A stretch of 64,000 nt of DNA from DYJE01 sp041660385 (GTDB taxonomy: Bacteria; Desulfobacterota; Desulfobacteria; Desulfobacterales; Desulfolunaceae). Within the stretch, counting starts at the first letter, position 1. Each line of letters starts with the position of its first letter. Location: positions 1-64,000 of the forward strand of contig JBAZWJ010000017.1 in NCBI GenBank assembly GCA_041660385.1, given 5' to 3'. The notes under the pieces are model-generated. The model saw only the letters and a list, made by a program, of their open reading frames with translations, was not told the DNA's origin and did no database searches. This document shows positions 41,392 to 51,167 of the stretch, one piece after another. Made by a program: the position numbers and the translations under genes.

Positions 41392-44229
41392 ATGCGATCG
41401 GGTAGTTTGATTTACCGTTTTATCCTTGGATTTTGTTTAATTTCCAGCCTCGCAGCTTCACAGGCCGATGCCGAATGGGCTTCCGTAAAAATCGACAATA
41501 ACCGTCTGTCCATTGACACGATCTGGGGAACGTCAGACAGCGACATTTATGCGCTAAGCTTTGCGGGAAAGGTGTTTCATAAGAATGAAACAGGCTGGAC
41601 CGATATCAGCTCCTCACTTTTCACGGATGCGTCCAACACACTGTTGTACCTCCCCTATGGAGTCTGGGGAACAGCCGCCAATAACGTTTATGTCGTGGGC
41701 TCTCTGATCAATTACACAAACGGTGAAGATGCCTTGACCCAAGGGACACCGTTTATATTTCGTTTCAACGGGTCGGAATGGACACGAATAAGCCTGACTT
41801 CCAACCAGGCCTATTTACTGGAAGGAGCCAATCCAGAACCAGGCAACCCCGATACACGAACAGGAAAATTTTACCCCAACTGGCTGGCCGGTATATGGGG
41901 AACATCAGCAGACAATATGTATTTCAGCGGTGGTAAATTCACTGGGGTCGAAAATTCCAATGGTGATCCTGTTTCAGGGGGAATCATACTCAAATACAAC
42001 GGATCTTCAAATGAATGGACTAAAGAAGTGGGTGTTGGTGATCATCTCAACGATGATTACACCAATGCATCCACAAATCCCCTGCCCATGGTCAACGAAA
42101 TGATTGGAATGGACGGTCATATTTACGCCGTAGGACTCAAAGGGCTCATTCTCCATAAATACAACGCAAGCAACTGGGAAATCATGCCCACAGAATCCCT
42201 TGCGCTGAATTTTTTCAGGATATGGGGGCTTTCGCCTGACGATCTCTTCGCTGTTGGATTTAACAGCTCAAATGCTGCGGCTGTGGTTTACCGGTATAAC
42301 GGCAGCACATGGACATCTATGACTCTGCCTACGCTGAAAAACGGTTATATTGCCGCGCTCTGGGGAATCTGGGGTGAAGACGCCCATCATGTTCACTGTG
42401 TGGGCAATGCAGGCACATCTCTCTATTACGATGGGAACCCGGGAAATATTTGGAAAATAATGATGAGTGATACAACAACCAGCCTGAACAGTACTTGGGG
42501 GACCTCATTCAACAGCGCATACGCCGGTGGTGAAGATGGTAAAATTTACCATTTTACTGAAGGAATCAAAACAAACGGGATAGGTGCCTATCCTAAAGTC
42601 AGTGTGGCGCCTCAAATGGTCGAATTCACTGATATTTCCGCAGGTGAAGTCGACAAATGGGAATGGGATTTCGGCGAAGGGACACTGTCTGCCGTTGCTC
42701 CATCAGCCGATCTTGATTACAAGATTTTTGTCACCGCCATAAAAGACACATCTATGAACGGTGCAAGAATCGTTGTTAACGATAACGGGCCTGCTGTAAC
42801 CGGCGAATCCCTTGAAACAGTTGAGGCACTCTCGGCAAAGGCTGATCTGGGGGACAATCCCAATACTGCGAACGTATCGGAAGGTGTGCTCCTGATCACC
42901 GCCAAGCCTGGGCTGAAAGCCAATTCCTACTCGATTCACATTGAAAAAATGGATGAATCCATTCCCGATGAACCGGCAAGAATATACCATTATCAATACG
43001 GTATTTATCTCAAAGTTGCCCGAAACACTACGCTTGGAGAAATGGCCGACCTTCTTGAATCCATGACTGATCTTGATCTGGTGGAATCCGCAGTCCCTGA
43101 TAACCCTAATACCAAATGGTTTGACTTGGATCCTGCATCATCTTCTGTCAAATTCAAAGGTGGCCAGAACTACACCATCAATGTAAAAATTGATTCGGGC
43201 GTCACCACCCAGAGCGAAATCGCCTCTCTTTTAGAAACCCATGAGAAAATTGATTCGGCTGTTGCCGATACACCTTCACAGAAATGGGTGAGAGGGGCTG
43301 AAACCGTAAGCAACAAAGCCACATTCTCAGGTGGTCTTTCAAACAGTAACGTCTACGTCAACACCGATACCACCCTTGAAAACTACTACATGGCGACCCA
43401 CACCTACAATACGCCAGGAAATTACACAGCAAGACTCACCATTCACAGACCCAATATTCCTGCAACGGCTGAAATTCTTGTAGAACAAAACGAGGGGCCC
43501 GAAAATCTCAAATACGACCAGGCCATGGCCATGGCTGCCATTCCGGGAACGACGATGAACGGAGTCACTGTATCCATCGTGAATGGCGGGGTCAACTGCA
43601 CTCCTGGCATAACCTGGGACGATCATTCTATCACGCTAACCCTGGCATCCGGTGTCACAACCCAAGCCATAGCAGCTGACCTTCTGATGAAACACCCGAA
43701 AATACTCGGAGCTGTACCCTCCAACTCCGAAGATCCCTGGTATTCAAACCAATCGAATGGAATAGATTCAGCAACGTTTTACAATGGCCTTTCCGCAAGT
43801 TCGGAAATTGCACAGATCGCCGTTAAAATCCTCAGCGAAAACCCCCTGAGCTTCACGGCAACGCCTTCGGAAGGGGTAAAAAATGTTACGGCTGTTTTTA
43901 AAGAAACCGCCAGTGATGAAATCAAAGATAAAATTGTCAAATGGATCTGGTATTTCAATTACATTAATACGCCAACTTATTCCGGCCCAGCTGACGACGA
44001 GAGTTCCCTTGCTTTATACAGTGCAGATGACCCAGCCACATTCACTTACAGCAGAATCGGGACGTATAATGTAAAACTATTTGTTCTCCTTGACGACAAC
44101 TCTCCGTTCTCCCTTTATAAAGAAGAGGTGATTACAGTCAAAAGTTCAGATGAAGGGAAAAGCAGTTTAGAAGGGGGCTCGGGTCTCGATAGCGTGTCGG
44201 GTTGTTTTATTGACACGTTGGATGGGTGA
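41392..44229 (+). CDS. exported surface protein with WG-type beta repeats, internal 58-aa repeats and PKD-like domains
   Basis: A 945-aa exported protein (signal peptide ending near SQADA). Residues 30-400 hold six repeats of the IWGTSxxxxYAVG kind (for example TIWGTSDSDIYAL, GVWGTAANNVYVVG, STWGTSFNSAYAGG), suggesting a beta-propeller. Two PKD-like parts follow (VEFTDISAGEVDKWEWDFGEG; VTAVFKETASDEIKDKIVKWIW). Between them three 58-aa repeats begin near residues 536, 594 and 745 with the pattern SGVTTQ-x-IA-x-LL-x2-H-x-KI-x2-AV ... W ... SATF-x-GGLS. The protein stops abruptly after SGCFIDTLDG, which looks like the start of a G-CFI-type C-terminal sorting tail that lacks the usual hydrophobic and basic end. 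Confidence 0.75.
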   Translation: MRSGSLIYRFILGFCLISSLAASQADAEWASVKIDNNRLSIDTIWGTSDSDIYALSFAGKVFHKNETGWTDISSSLFTDASNTLLYLPYGVWGTAANNVYVVGSLINYTNGEDALTQGTPFIFRFNGSEWTRISLTSNQAYLLEGANPEPGNPDTRTGKFYPNWLAGIWGTSADNMYFSGGKFTGVENSNGDPVSGGIILKYNGSSNEWTKEVGVGDHLNDDYTNASTNPLPMVNEMIGMDGHIYAVGLKGLILHKYNASNWEIMPTESLALNFFRIWGLSPDDLFAVGFNSSNAAAVVYRYNGSTWTSMTLPTLKNGYIAALWGIWGEDAHHVHCVGNAGTSLYYDGNPGNIWKIMMSDTTTSLNSTWGTSFNSAYAGGEDGKIYHFTEGIKTNGIGAYPKVSVAPQMVEFTDISAGEVDKWEWDFGEGTLSAVAPSADLDYKIFVTAIKDTSMNGARIVVNDNGPAVTGESLETVEALSAKADLGDNPNTANVSEGVLLITAKPGLKANSYSIHIEKMDESIPDEPARIYHYQYGIYLKVARNTTLGEMADLLESMTDLDLVESAVPDNPNTKWFDLDPASSSVKFKGGQNYTINVKIDSGVTTQSEIASLLETHEKIDSAVADTPSQKWVRGAETVSNKATFSGGLSNSNVYVNTDTTLENYYMATHTYNTPGNYTARLTIHRPNIPATAEILVEQNEGPENLKYDQAMAMAAIPGTTMNGVTVSIVNGGVNCTPGITWDDHSITLTLASGVTTQAIAADLLMKHPKILGAVPSNSEDPWYSNQSNGIDSATFYNGLSASSEIAQIAVKILSENPLSFTATPSEGVKNVTAVFKETASDEIKDKIVKWIWYFNYINTPTYSGPADDESSLALYSADDPATFTYSRIGTYNVKLFVLLDDNSPFSLYKEEVITVKSSDEGKSSLEGGSGLDSVSGCFIDTLDG

Positions 44230-44334
44230 ACGAAAACTAATCCATACTGCAATCATGATGATACTCAATCTGTAGGGACGGGTTCCAAACCCGCCTGATG
44301 AATGCGAATCGGAATAAATAAACACCCAATATTA

Positions 44335-45636
44335 TCAGGCAATCCAACCGTTCAAAGGAACCTTGATCTTGAACTCGGTCCCTTTCCCTAATGAACTCTT
44401 GCACTCTATGGAACCTGAAAGGGCCTTGGTCACCAGATTGTAAACCACATACAGCCCGAGACCTGTTCCGCCCTGCTCGCGTTTGGTTGTGTAAAATGGA
44501 TCAAAGATCTGTTTGACCTCTTCTTTGCCCATTCCTTTTCCGTTGTCGCGGCAGATCAGGGAAAGGGTTGTATCATTGGCAGAGATATCGAAAAGGATTT
44601 CTCCGTTTTCTTCCACCCCCTCAAAAGCATGATTCATGGCGTTCATGACGAAGTTGGTGATGATCTGGGCAAGGGCCCCGGGCCTGCTGTCAAAAATCAG
44701 ATTTTGAGGGCAGTTCACCAGAATACGATGGGGTGAATGCTTCAACTCGACGATCAGGCTTGCAATCACCTCGTGGATGTATTCATCAACAAGAATTTTC
44801 CGTGGCTTTTCACTGACCTGATCCACAGATACCTGTTTGAAATTTCCCAGCAGATTTCCGGCTCGCCCAAGGTTCGCATGGATCATCGCTGCGGCTTCAT
44901 GGGTTTTTTTCAAGAATTTGGAAAGAGACTGGGTATCCACCATGCCGTCTTCCAGATTTTTTTCAATCTTGGATATCAACTGTTTGATAAATGTTGAAGC
45001 TGTAATCCCAATGCCTATGGGCGTGTTGATCTCATGAACAATTCCTGAAACCATGCCACCCAGCGAAGCCAGCTTTTCAGACTGAATCAACTTGTCCTGT
45101 GCGTATTTCAATTTGGTCAGGGAATCTGAAAGATCTTTATTGGCTTTTTGGAGTTTGGTTTCTGCCCGTTTACGCTGGGTGATATCTTTTTTCAGCTGTT
45201 TGTTCAGCGTCTCCAGCTCCATGGTCCTTAGATTGACCTTTTTTTTCAATTCTTGATTTTCAAGGCAGCGTTTGACTCTGAAATAAATCTCTTCCGCTTC
45301 TGCGGGTTTAAGCATGAAATCATCGGCTCCGAGACGGATGGCGTTGAAAGCGGTTTTCATATCTGCAAAGCCGGTCAGCATGATCACCATAATATCGGGA
45401 TGGCGTTCCTTTGCGAAAGCAAGTACAGCCATTCCATCCACCTTTTCCATGATCAGATCAGTCAAAACAAGGTCAAAAGGAATTTCATTTAATTTGTGAA
45501 GAGCCCTTTCACCGCTGTCCGCATGTTCAACCCAGTATCCCTGCTTTTCCAGAAGCTTTTCCGTATTGAAAAGAATCAAGGGATCATCGTCCACCACGAG
45601 GATTCTGTTATTCTGAATTTGCTTGCTGTTATCCAC
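44335..45636 (-). CDS. response regulator-histidine kinase hybrid
   Basis: About 433 aa. The order is receiver domain (ILVVDDDPLILFNTEKLL, phospho-acceptor D in DLVLTDLIMEKVDGM), a long coiled coil (about 135-200, NQELKKKVNLRTMELETLNKQLKKD), HisKA (phospho-His in GMVSGIVHEINTPIG) and HATPase_c (NFVMNAMNHAF, DNGKGMG, GGTGLGLYVVYNLV). It should be a soluble kinase that takes input from another kinase through its receiver. The start is taken as GTG 45636 because GGGGGATTAC precedes it; a longer frame opens at TTG codons upstream. No output regulator is adjacent. Confidence 0.88.
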   Translation of the reverse strand: MDNSKQIQNNRILVVDDDPLILFNTEKLLEKQGYWVEHADSGERALHKLNEIPFDLVLTDLIMEKVDGMAVLAFAKERHPDIMVIMLTGFADMKTAFNAIRLGADDFMLKPAEAEEIYFRVKRCLENQELKKKVNLRTMELETLNKQLKKDITQRKRAETKLQKANKDLSDSLTKLKYAQDKLIQSEKLASLGGMVSGIVHEINTPIGIGITASTFIKQLISKIEKNLEDGMVDTQSLSKFLKKTHEAAAMIHANLGRAGNLLGNFKQVSVDQVSEKPRKILVDEYIHEVIASLIVELKHSPHRILVNCPQNLIFDSRPGALAQIITNFVMNAMNHAFEGVEENGEILFDISANDTTLSLICRDNGKGMGKEEVKQIFDPFYTTKREQGGTGLGLYVVYNLVTKALSGSIECKSSLGKGTEFKIKVPLNGWIA

Positions 45637-45900
45637 GTAATCCCCCAAGGTAACGATTCCCAATACGCTCTGCCCCTAACACCATGACATTTCAATAAAC
45701 ACGACGCAAAAAAGCACGACCCCTGCTTTTTTAATCAGTCCAATTTTTGTGTTGTTTTTTCGGGTAAGATCTATATTTAAACACAATCATCTAAAGATGG
45801 GCGCACTCCATCTTTTCCGGCTTTCTTATCATTTTTCCCCCTCATAAACAATCTTCTTTGTTCAATTCCCCTGGCAATCTCATATCATTTACCTCTCGCC

Positions 45901-45996
45901 CCCTCGTTCCGGGGATCCTCCCCGGAACGAGGGGCTGTTGCGCGATGCGGTTGGCTGCGCCATTTTTTATTTTTGAACCGTAAAAAATATGCGATT
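45901..45996 (-). repeat. family F dispersed repeat, copy 2 (inverted)
   Basis: TTCCGGGGATCCTCCCCGGAA followed by CTGTTGCGCGATGCGG and GCGCCATTTTTTATTTTTGAACC, the reverse complement of 19916-20008. Between 45637 and 46101 no gene is visible apart from this repeat and the operator below. Confidence 0.7.
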
Positions 45997-46048
45997 TCAA
46001 TGATCAATTCTCTTGACTCGGTTCATCCGACTTGATAGAGAAAATCTA

Positions 46049-46081
46049 ATCGGTCGGTTTATAATCCGGCTGGTCGGTTTT
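46049..46081. promoter_or_regulatory. TetR-type operator overlapping a -10 box
   Basis: Direct repeats CGGTCGGTTT (46051-46060) and TGGTCGGTTT (46071-46080), 20 bp apart, enclose TATAAT (46060-46065). The inverse, AAACCGACCG, is a common TetR/AcrR half site. It ends about 21 bp before the TetR-like gene, which should therefore repress itself. A related pair, CCGGTTGA and CCGGTTGG, lies at about 46857-46884 in front of the thiolase operon. Confidence 0.5.
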
Positions 46082-46101
46082 TTACATTTATGGAGCAATG
46101 A

Positions 46102-46725
46102 ATGCCACCTATTCCCGAACTTGAAGCGATACGAAGAAACCAGATCCTGAATGCCGCCATTAAAATCATTGGAACATCGGGTTACGCCAATGTCACCATG
46201 GCAGACATTGCCCGTGAAGCTGGTCTTTCAAAAGGCGGTCTCGCCCATTACTTCGCGTCCAAAGACGATCTTTTCAAGGAAGCGTTCAAAGCCTATTACG
46301 ATCAGATCCTTCAGATATTCCTGGAAGGAATTAAAACTGCTGTGGGTCCCATGGAAAAAATCCTGGGACTTGGTATGCCGCTGTTTATCCGTGAGACAGA
46401 GGATGTGAGCTTCGCTCATAAAATCGTATATGATTTCATGTCCCTTGCAGCCCATAACCAGGACTATCGTACCCTTTTCAGCACATGGATCAACACCTGG
46501 GTTGAAATCAAAAAGCAGGCCATTGATGAAGGAATCACCTTGGGATTGTTCATACCCCACGACTCGGATACCACGGCAAGAACCATTTCCGCCATTTTTC
46601 ACGGAATATATATGCGCTGGTATCTTGATCCGGATCATCACACGGTGAAATGGGCCGAACAATCGTTTACGGAAGCCATCACATCGTACTTGAAGCCTTA
46701 TCTGGCAAAAAAAGTTTATAATTAA
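46102..46725 (+). CDS. TetR/AcrR-family regulator
   Basis: A 207-aa repressor. Residues about 10-56 are the TetR helix-turn-helix (ILNAAIKIIGTSGYANVTMADIAREAGLSKGGLAHYFASKDDLF). The C-terminal domain has an unremarkable ligand pocket (IVYDFMSLAAHNQDYRTLF). The adjacent thiolase, acyl-CoA dehydrogenase and acyl-CoA ligase genes suggest that an acyl-CoA is its ligand, as in FadR-like TetR proteins. The operator at 46049-46081 lies over its own promoter. TTTATGGAGCA precedes the ATG. Confidence 0.85.
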   Translation: MPPIPELEAIRRNQILNAAIKIIGTSGYANVTMADIAREAGLSKGGLAHYFASKDDLFKEAFKAYYDQILQIFLEGIKTAVGPMEKILGLGMPLFIRETEDVSFAHKIVYDFMSLAAHNQDYRTLFSTWINTWVEIKKQAIDEGITLGLFIPHDSDTTARTISAIFHGIYMRWYLDPDHHTVKWAEQSFTEAITSYLKPYLAKKVYN

Positions 46726-46913
46726 GTCTGCAGCATTCCGGGTCACCCCCACCCGGTAGTTAGACACAGATCGCATACAAAAGCCCTCCCCATGGCGGCT
46801 TTTCATAACCAAAACAGACATGGATAAAACCACGTCTTTTCGACAATTCCATTTTGCCGGTTGATCGTCCATACCGGTTGGTGATTCATTTTTTTACGTG
46901 AGGAGATCCCACT

Positions 46914-48173
46914 ATGAGAGATGTGTTCGTCATTGGCGCAGGCATGACAAAATTCGGAAAATACCTTGACCGCAACATGAAGAGCATCGCCGATGAAGCG
47001 GTGACAAGCGCCCTTGCCCATGCAGGGCTTACAAAACAGGATATCCGCATGGCTGCGGTGGGCAACGCCTATCAGGGGCTTGTTACAGGTCAGGAATCCA
47101 TCAGGGGCCAGGTGGTCTTAAGGGCCATGGGCATCGGCGACATTCCCGTGATCAATGTCGAAAACGCCTGCTGCTCGTCGGCCACCGCATTCCAGACGGC
47201 CTGGCTGAACATTGCCTCAGGTCTCCACGATGTGGCCCTGGTTCTAGGCATGGAGAAGATGTACATGGAAGACCGTGAAAAACGGTTGAAACTGTTTTCA
47301 TCTTCCGCAGACGTGGAAGTGATCGAAATGTTCATCCAGGCCATGAAAGCCGATGCGGAAAGAAAACGGAAAGAAGCGGAAGCACGTGGAGAAAACCCGG
47401 ACGACAAAAAGAAAGAAAAAAAAGGCGGGAGCGCGTTCATGGATCTTTACGCCGCAGCCACCCGCATGCACATGGACAAATACGGCCTGACCCAGCGACA
47501 GCTTGCCGTGGTCAGCTCAAAGAACCATACAAACAGCAAGAACAATCCCTATGCTCAATACCAGACACCCTACACCGTGGATGAAATTCTGGCGGCTCCC
47601 CTCGTGGCGTTTCCCCTGACCCAGCCCATGTGTTCCCCGGTGGGCGATGGGGCAGCCGCCCTTATCCTCTGCTCAGGTGATGTGGTGAAAAAACGCGGGA
47701 TAACCAAACCCGTGAAAGTTCTGGCAACAGTTTTAGGCGGCGGCATGGACCGTGGTTTCAATGACCCGGATTTGACAGAACGCCTTGTTCATAAAGCCTA
47801 TGAAACTGCTGGCGTTGGTCCTGAAGACATCAACGTGGCAGAAGTTCACGACGCCTCAGCCTTCGGCGAAGTCATCCAGACCGAAGGTCTTGGTTTCTGC
47901 CCCAAAGGCGAAGGCGGTATTTTCGCCGAACAGGGTCATTCAGCTCTGGGCGGCAAACTCCCCATCAATCCTTCCGGCGGTCTTGAATCCAAAGGCCATC
48001 CCGTGGGCGCAACCGGCGCAGCCCAGATCGTTGAACTGGTGTGGCAGCTGCGCGGGGAAGCCGAAGGACGGCAGGTCGAAAACGCCCGCATTGCTCTTGC
48101 GGAAAACGGCGGCGGCAATATCGGAATCGAAGAAGCGGCCATGGTGATTACGATTTTGCAGAAAGATTTTTAA
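46914..48173 (+). CDS. thiolase-family acyl-CoA acetyltransferase, SCP-x type
   Basis: A 419-aa thiolase. The nucleophile Cys is in VENACCSSATAF and the C-terminal part has ESKGHPVGATGAAQ with the active-site His. The second Cys of thiolases (C-x-G) is not seen; ALAENGGGNIGIEEAA occupies its place, as in SCP-x/SCP2-type thiolases. A Lys/Glu-rich insertion (about 143-166, RKRKEAEARGENPDDKKKEK) lies in the loop region before GSAFMDLYAAATRM. First gene of the acyl-CoA operon; GTGAGGAGATCCCACT precedes the ATG. Probably makes or cleaves a 3-ketoacyl-CoA. Confidence 0.87.
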   Translation: MRDVFVIGAGMTKFGKYLDRNMKSIADEAVTSALAHAGLTKQDIRMAAVGNAYQGLVTGQESIRGQVVLRAMGIGDIPVINVENACCSSATAFQTAWLNIASGLHDVALVLGMEKMYMEDREKRLKLFSSSADVEVIEMFIQAMKADAERKRKEAEARGENPDDKKKEKKGGSAFMDLYAAATRMHMDKYGLTQRQLAVVSSKNHTNSKNNPYAQYQTPYTVDEILAAPLVAFPLTQPMCSPVGDGAAALILCSGDVVKKRGITKPVKVLATVLGGGMDRGFNDPDLTERLVHKAYETAGVGPEDINVAEVHDASAFGEVIQTEGLGFCPKGEGGIFAEQGHSALGGKLPINPSGGLESKGHPVGATGAAQIVELVWQLRGEAEGRQVENARIALAENGGGNIGIEEAAMVITILQKDF

Positions 48174-48409
48174 ACATGTCGAAGAATAGTTGCTTTTAAA
48201 CACAACCAACGATGAAACAACCCTGTGTTGAAAAAGCAATACCACAGGATACATGGGAAATATGGGACGTTAAACAACACAGCACCCCCGTCTCATAATT
48301 CCCATGAGTCCATATGTCCCATTAAGTTTTCACCGTTTGTGGAAATTCCGAACGCTGCTGGTCACCACCACTTCCGCAAACCAACAAACAAACCAGGAGA
48401 ACAGACTGC

Positions 48410-49930
48410 ATGATTTCACGATCAGAGATGAACGCCTTTTTAATGAAAGAGCCTGCATTCGAAGACATGTCCATCAGCCAGCAGGCCATATCGAAGCAAC
48501 CCTCGGCCTTGCTTGCTGAAACGCGAAGGGTCGTGGCCCTTGCACGGAAATTCAATGAAGAGGTGGTGAGGCCACAAGCCCTCGCTCTTGACATGACCAT
48601 GCAGGAAAACCCGGACTATCTGGCCTGGGATTTTGTTAAAAAAGCCAACGAATGGGGATTCTTCACCCTGTGGATTCCCAAGCTTTTCGGGGGGCAAGGT
48701 TATAACCTTCCGTCTATCTCATCGTTTATGGAAGAAATCGCGTCTGAATGCCTGGCCATGGCAAACCTGATCGGTGTTCATTACTTGGGGTTCGCTGTGG
48801 CCGTCTCTTCCTGGAACGCCCGATTGGTCAACCGACTTTGCCGTGACGTCATTGAAGGCGAACGAACAGGGCAACCTTGTCTCATGTCCCTTGCCCTCAC
48901 CGAGCCCGGAGCCGGAACGGACATTGAAGAAACAGACCTGATGGACAAAGGGACCATGACCTGCCATGCAAAAAAAGTCGACGGCGGTTATCTGGTGAAC
49001 GGAACCAAAGTCTTCATATCAAACGGCCACCTGTCCCGCTGGCACATGCTCATCGCCTTCACCGATCTTAAACAACCTTCTGAAAACACGGTGATGCTGG
49101 CCGTTGAAACAGGGACCCAAGGTTTTTCCTTTGGGCGGACAGAGAAGAAAATGGGCCAGAAAGCCTGCCCTGCAAGCGAACTGATGTTCGACAACTGTTT
49201 TATCCCTGAAGAGAACGCCCTGTACAGCGCCGAGCAGGGAAAGAATCTCAAGCGTGGATTATCTCAAACCAACATGCAGATCATCGATTTTTACTTTGCC
49301 GCATCCCGTGCAGCGGTGGGTGCTTTTGGTGTGGGGGCCGCCCGTGGTGCATACCGTGAAGCCCTGAATTATGCCATCAACGCAAAACTAAACGGCAGAC
49401 CTTTGATCGATCACGAATGGGTGCAATGCCTCCTTGCGGAAATGTACAAGAATATGTCCCTTGCACGATTTGCTTACATCGAAGCCAACTACGCCACAGG
49501 CATGCACGGCATGTACAAACTGATCCAACAAAAACAGCTTTATTACATCACAAAATTCACCCCAAGATTTCTGATCAAAAAAGTCGTTCAACCGTTGCTC
49601 GATAAGCCGTGGATCACCACTGTTTTTCGAAAACTCAATTTTGACATGCAGAGCGAACGGGAAATCGAAATCACCTCAGGACTTGCGTCCATGGCCAAAT
49701 TCGCCGGGACCGATGCCGGAATAAAAAACTGCCATCTGGCCATGGAACTCATGGGCCAGTCCGGTTTGCGACACGACATGCGTGTTGAAAAATACATGCG
49801 AGACGCGAAACTCCTCCAGATCTACGAGGGCACAAATCAGTTGAACAGACTGCACCTGTTCAAATGTCTGATTGCACGGAACATCCCCCAGGTGAAAATG
49901 TTTGAGCATGAGCCGGCGAAAACCACGTGA
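48410..49930 (+). CDS. acyl-CoA dehydrogenase (1), with insertion
   Basis: A 506-aa FAD acyl-CoA dehydrogenase, about 120 aa longer than usual. LTEPGAGTDIEETDL and KVFISNGHLSRWHML mark the FAD and substrate region. The late segment YEGTNQLNRLHL carries the expected Glu in the family position. Extra sequence (about 355-420, MHGMYKLIQQKQLYYITKFTPRFLIKKVV) sits between the two C-terminal helices. It is about 240 bp after the thiolase gene. AGGAGAACAGACTGC precedes the ATG. Confidence 0.87.
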   Translation: MISRSEMNAFLMKEPAFEDMSISQQAISKQPSALLAETRRVVALARKFNEEVVRPQALALDMTMQENPDYLAWDFVKKANEWGFFTLWIPKLFGGQGYNLPSISSFMEEIASECLAMANLIGVHYLGFAVAVSSWNARLVNRLCRDVIEGERTGQPCLMSLALTEPGAGTDIEETDLMDKGTMTCHAKKVDGGYLVNGTKVFISNGHLSRWHMLIAFTDLKQPSENTVMLAVETGTQGFSFGRTEKKMGQKACPASELMFDNCFIPEENALYSAEQGKNLKRGLSQTNMQIIDFYFAASRAAVGAFGVGAARGAYREALNYAINAKLNGRPLIDHEWVQCLLAEMYKNMSLARFAYIEANYATGMHGMYKLIQQKQLYYITKFTPRFLIKKVVQPLLDKPWITTVFRKLNFDMQSEREIEITSGLASMAKFAGTDAGIKNCHLAMELMGQSGLRHDMRVEKYMRDAKLLQIYEGTNQLNRLHLFKCLIARNIPQVKMFEHEPAKTT

Positions 49931-49959
49931 TCGAAACACCATGACGATAAGGAGACGAT

Positions 49960-51084
49960 ATGATCGCTCGTAAAGATAAAGAACTGACCATGCTTGAAAA
50001 AGCCACAAATGAATTTTCCCGTAAAATTCTTTTCCCAAATCGCGAGGAAAACGACAAATTCCCCTTTGGGCCTTTTTTCGACACCGTGCTTGAAAAAGCC
50101 TATTCCGTGGATTTTTTTCATACCCTCATCCCCGAATCCCTTGGCGGAATCGGCCAGGGAATTCCGGCTCTGTCTGTTATTCTTGAATCGGTTTGCACTG
50201 AAGACAGCAGCCTTGGCGGCATCATCTTCACCACGGCCGCAGCCCTGAACCTGATGATAACGGCAGGCCGCACCACGGAAATCCAGACCATGACAGACCA
50301 GAAAACCATAAAAGATATGCTGATCGCCTGCCCTGTGTTCTGCAATCCGTCGGATATTCCCGAGCTGCCCGAAGCGAAAAAATCAGGGGATGGCTATACG
50401 CTTTCCGGCGCCCTCGACTATCTCACATTGGGTGGCCTTGCCAAAACAGCACTTATTTCAGCCAAAATTTCAGGTTCGCCCGGTTTTTCTTATTTTCTCA
50501 TGGATTTGGAAAGCTCGGCTGTCATCAAAAGCAAACCCATTCTGAGCCTTGGTTTAAGGGCGTGTCCTTCGGTGGACATCACCATGAAAAACGCTCCTGC
50601 GACACTGTTGGGAGAAGAAGGAAACGGCGAATCGTATTTCAAAACCATGTCTGACCGGATGCATGTGGCCGCCGCAGCCATGAGCCTGGGGATCATGAAA
50701 GGCTCGTTCAGAGAAGCCTTCGAATACAGCAAGAAGCGAATGCAGGGCGGCCAGGCCATCATCCAATGGTCCGAGCTTAAAATGATCCTTTCCAACATGG
50801 CTATCCAGGTCAAAGTGGCTGACATGCTTGTGACTCGTGCCTGCTCTGCCCTTGACTCACAGGAAACCGGCTGGACTGATTCTGCCCGTGCAACGGCCCT
50901 CCATGTTCAAAGCCTGGCCTGCGATCTCACCACCGATGGAGTCCAGGCACTTGGCGGTGTGGGATATATGAAAGATTTCGGACAGGAAAAACGATTCAGG
51001 GACGCCAAGCAGATTCAAGCGTTGCTGGGGGCCAGTCCGGTGAAACGGTTGAGATTTATCGACGAAATGGTGGAACGGATTTAA
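49960..51084 (+). CDS. acyl-CoA dehydrogenase (2), lacking the usual catalytic Glu
   Basis: A 374-aa acyl-CoA dehydrogenase with a short N-terminus. FPFGPFFDTVLEKAYSVD and SLGGIIFTTAAALNLMI mark the start; GVQALGGVGYMKDFGQEKRFRDAKQIQALLGASPVKRL marks the C-terminal helix. The family usually reads A-K-x-x-x-IYEGTS; here AKQIQALLGAS replaces it, so the base is missing. It may be an inactive or heteromeric partner of the neighbouring enzyme. GGAGACGAT precedes the ATG. Confidence 0.85.
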   Translation: MIARKDKELTMLEKATNEFSRKILFPNREENDKFPFGPFFDTVLEKAYSVDFFHTLIPESLGGIGQGIPALSVILESVCTEDSSLGGIIFTTAAALNLMITAGRTTEIQTMTDQKTIKDMLIACPVFCNPSDIPELPEAKKSGDGYTLSGALDYLTLGGLAKTALISAKISGSPGFSYFLMDLESSAVIKSKPILSLGLRACPSVDITMKNAPATLLGEEGNGESYFKTMSDRMHVAAAAMSLGIMKGSFREAFEYSKKRMQGGQAIIQWSELKMILSNMAIQVKVADMLVTRACSALDSQETGWTDSARATALHVQSLACDLTTDGVQALGGVGYMKDFGQEKRFRDAKQIQALLGASPVKRLRFIDEMVERI

Positions 51085-51125
51085 CGGATAGTAATCATTC
51101 CAATTTGCAACAAGCGACAAGATTC

Positions 51126-51150
51126 GTAGGGGCGGGCCTCGTACCTGCCC
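51126..51150. repeat. GTAGGGGCGGGCCTCGTACCTGCCC repeat (family D/C-like)
   Basis: A 25-bp hairpin-forming repeat between the second acyl-CoA dehydrogenase and the ligase gene; it explains why the frame of the ligase seems to open before its real start. Confidence 0.5.
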
Positions 51151-51167
51151 AAAGACAGGAGCTACCC

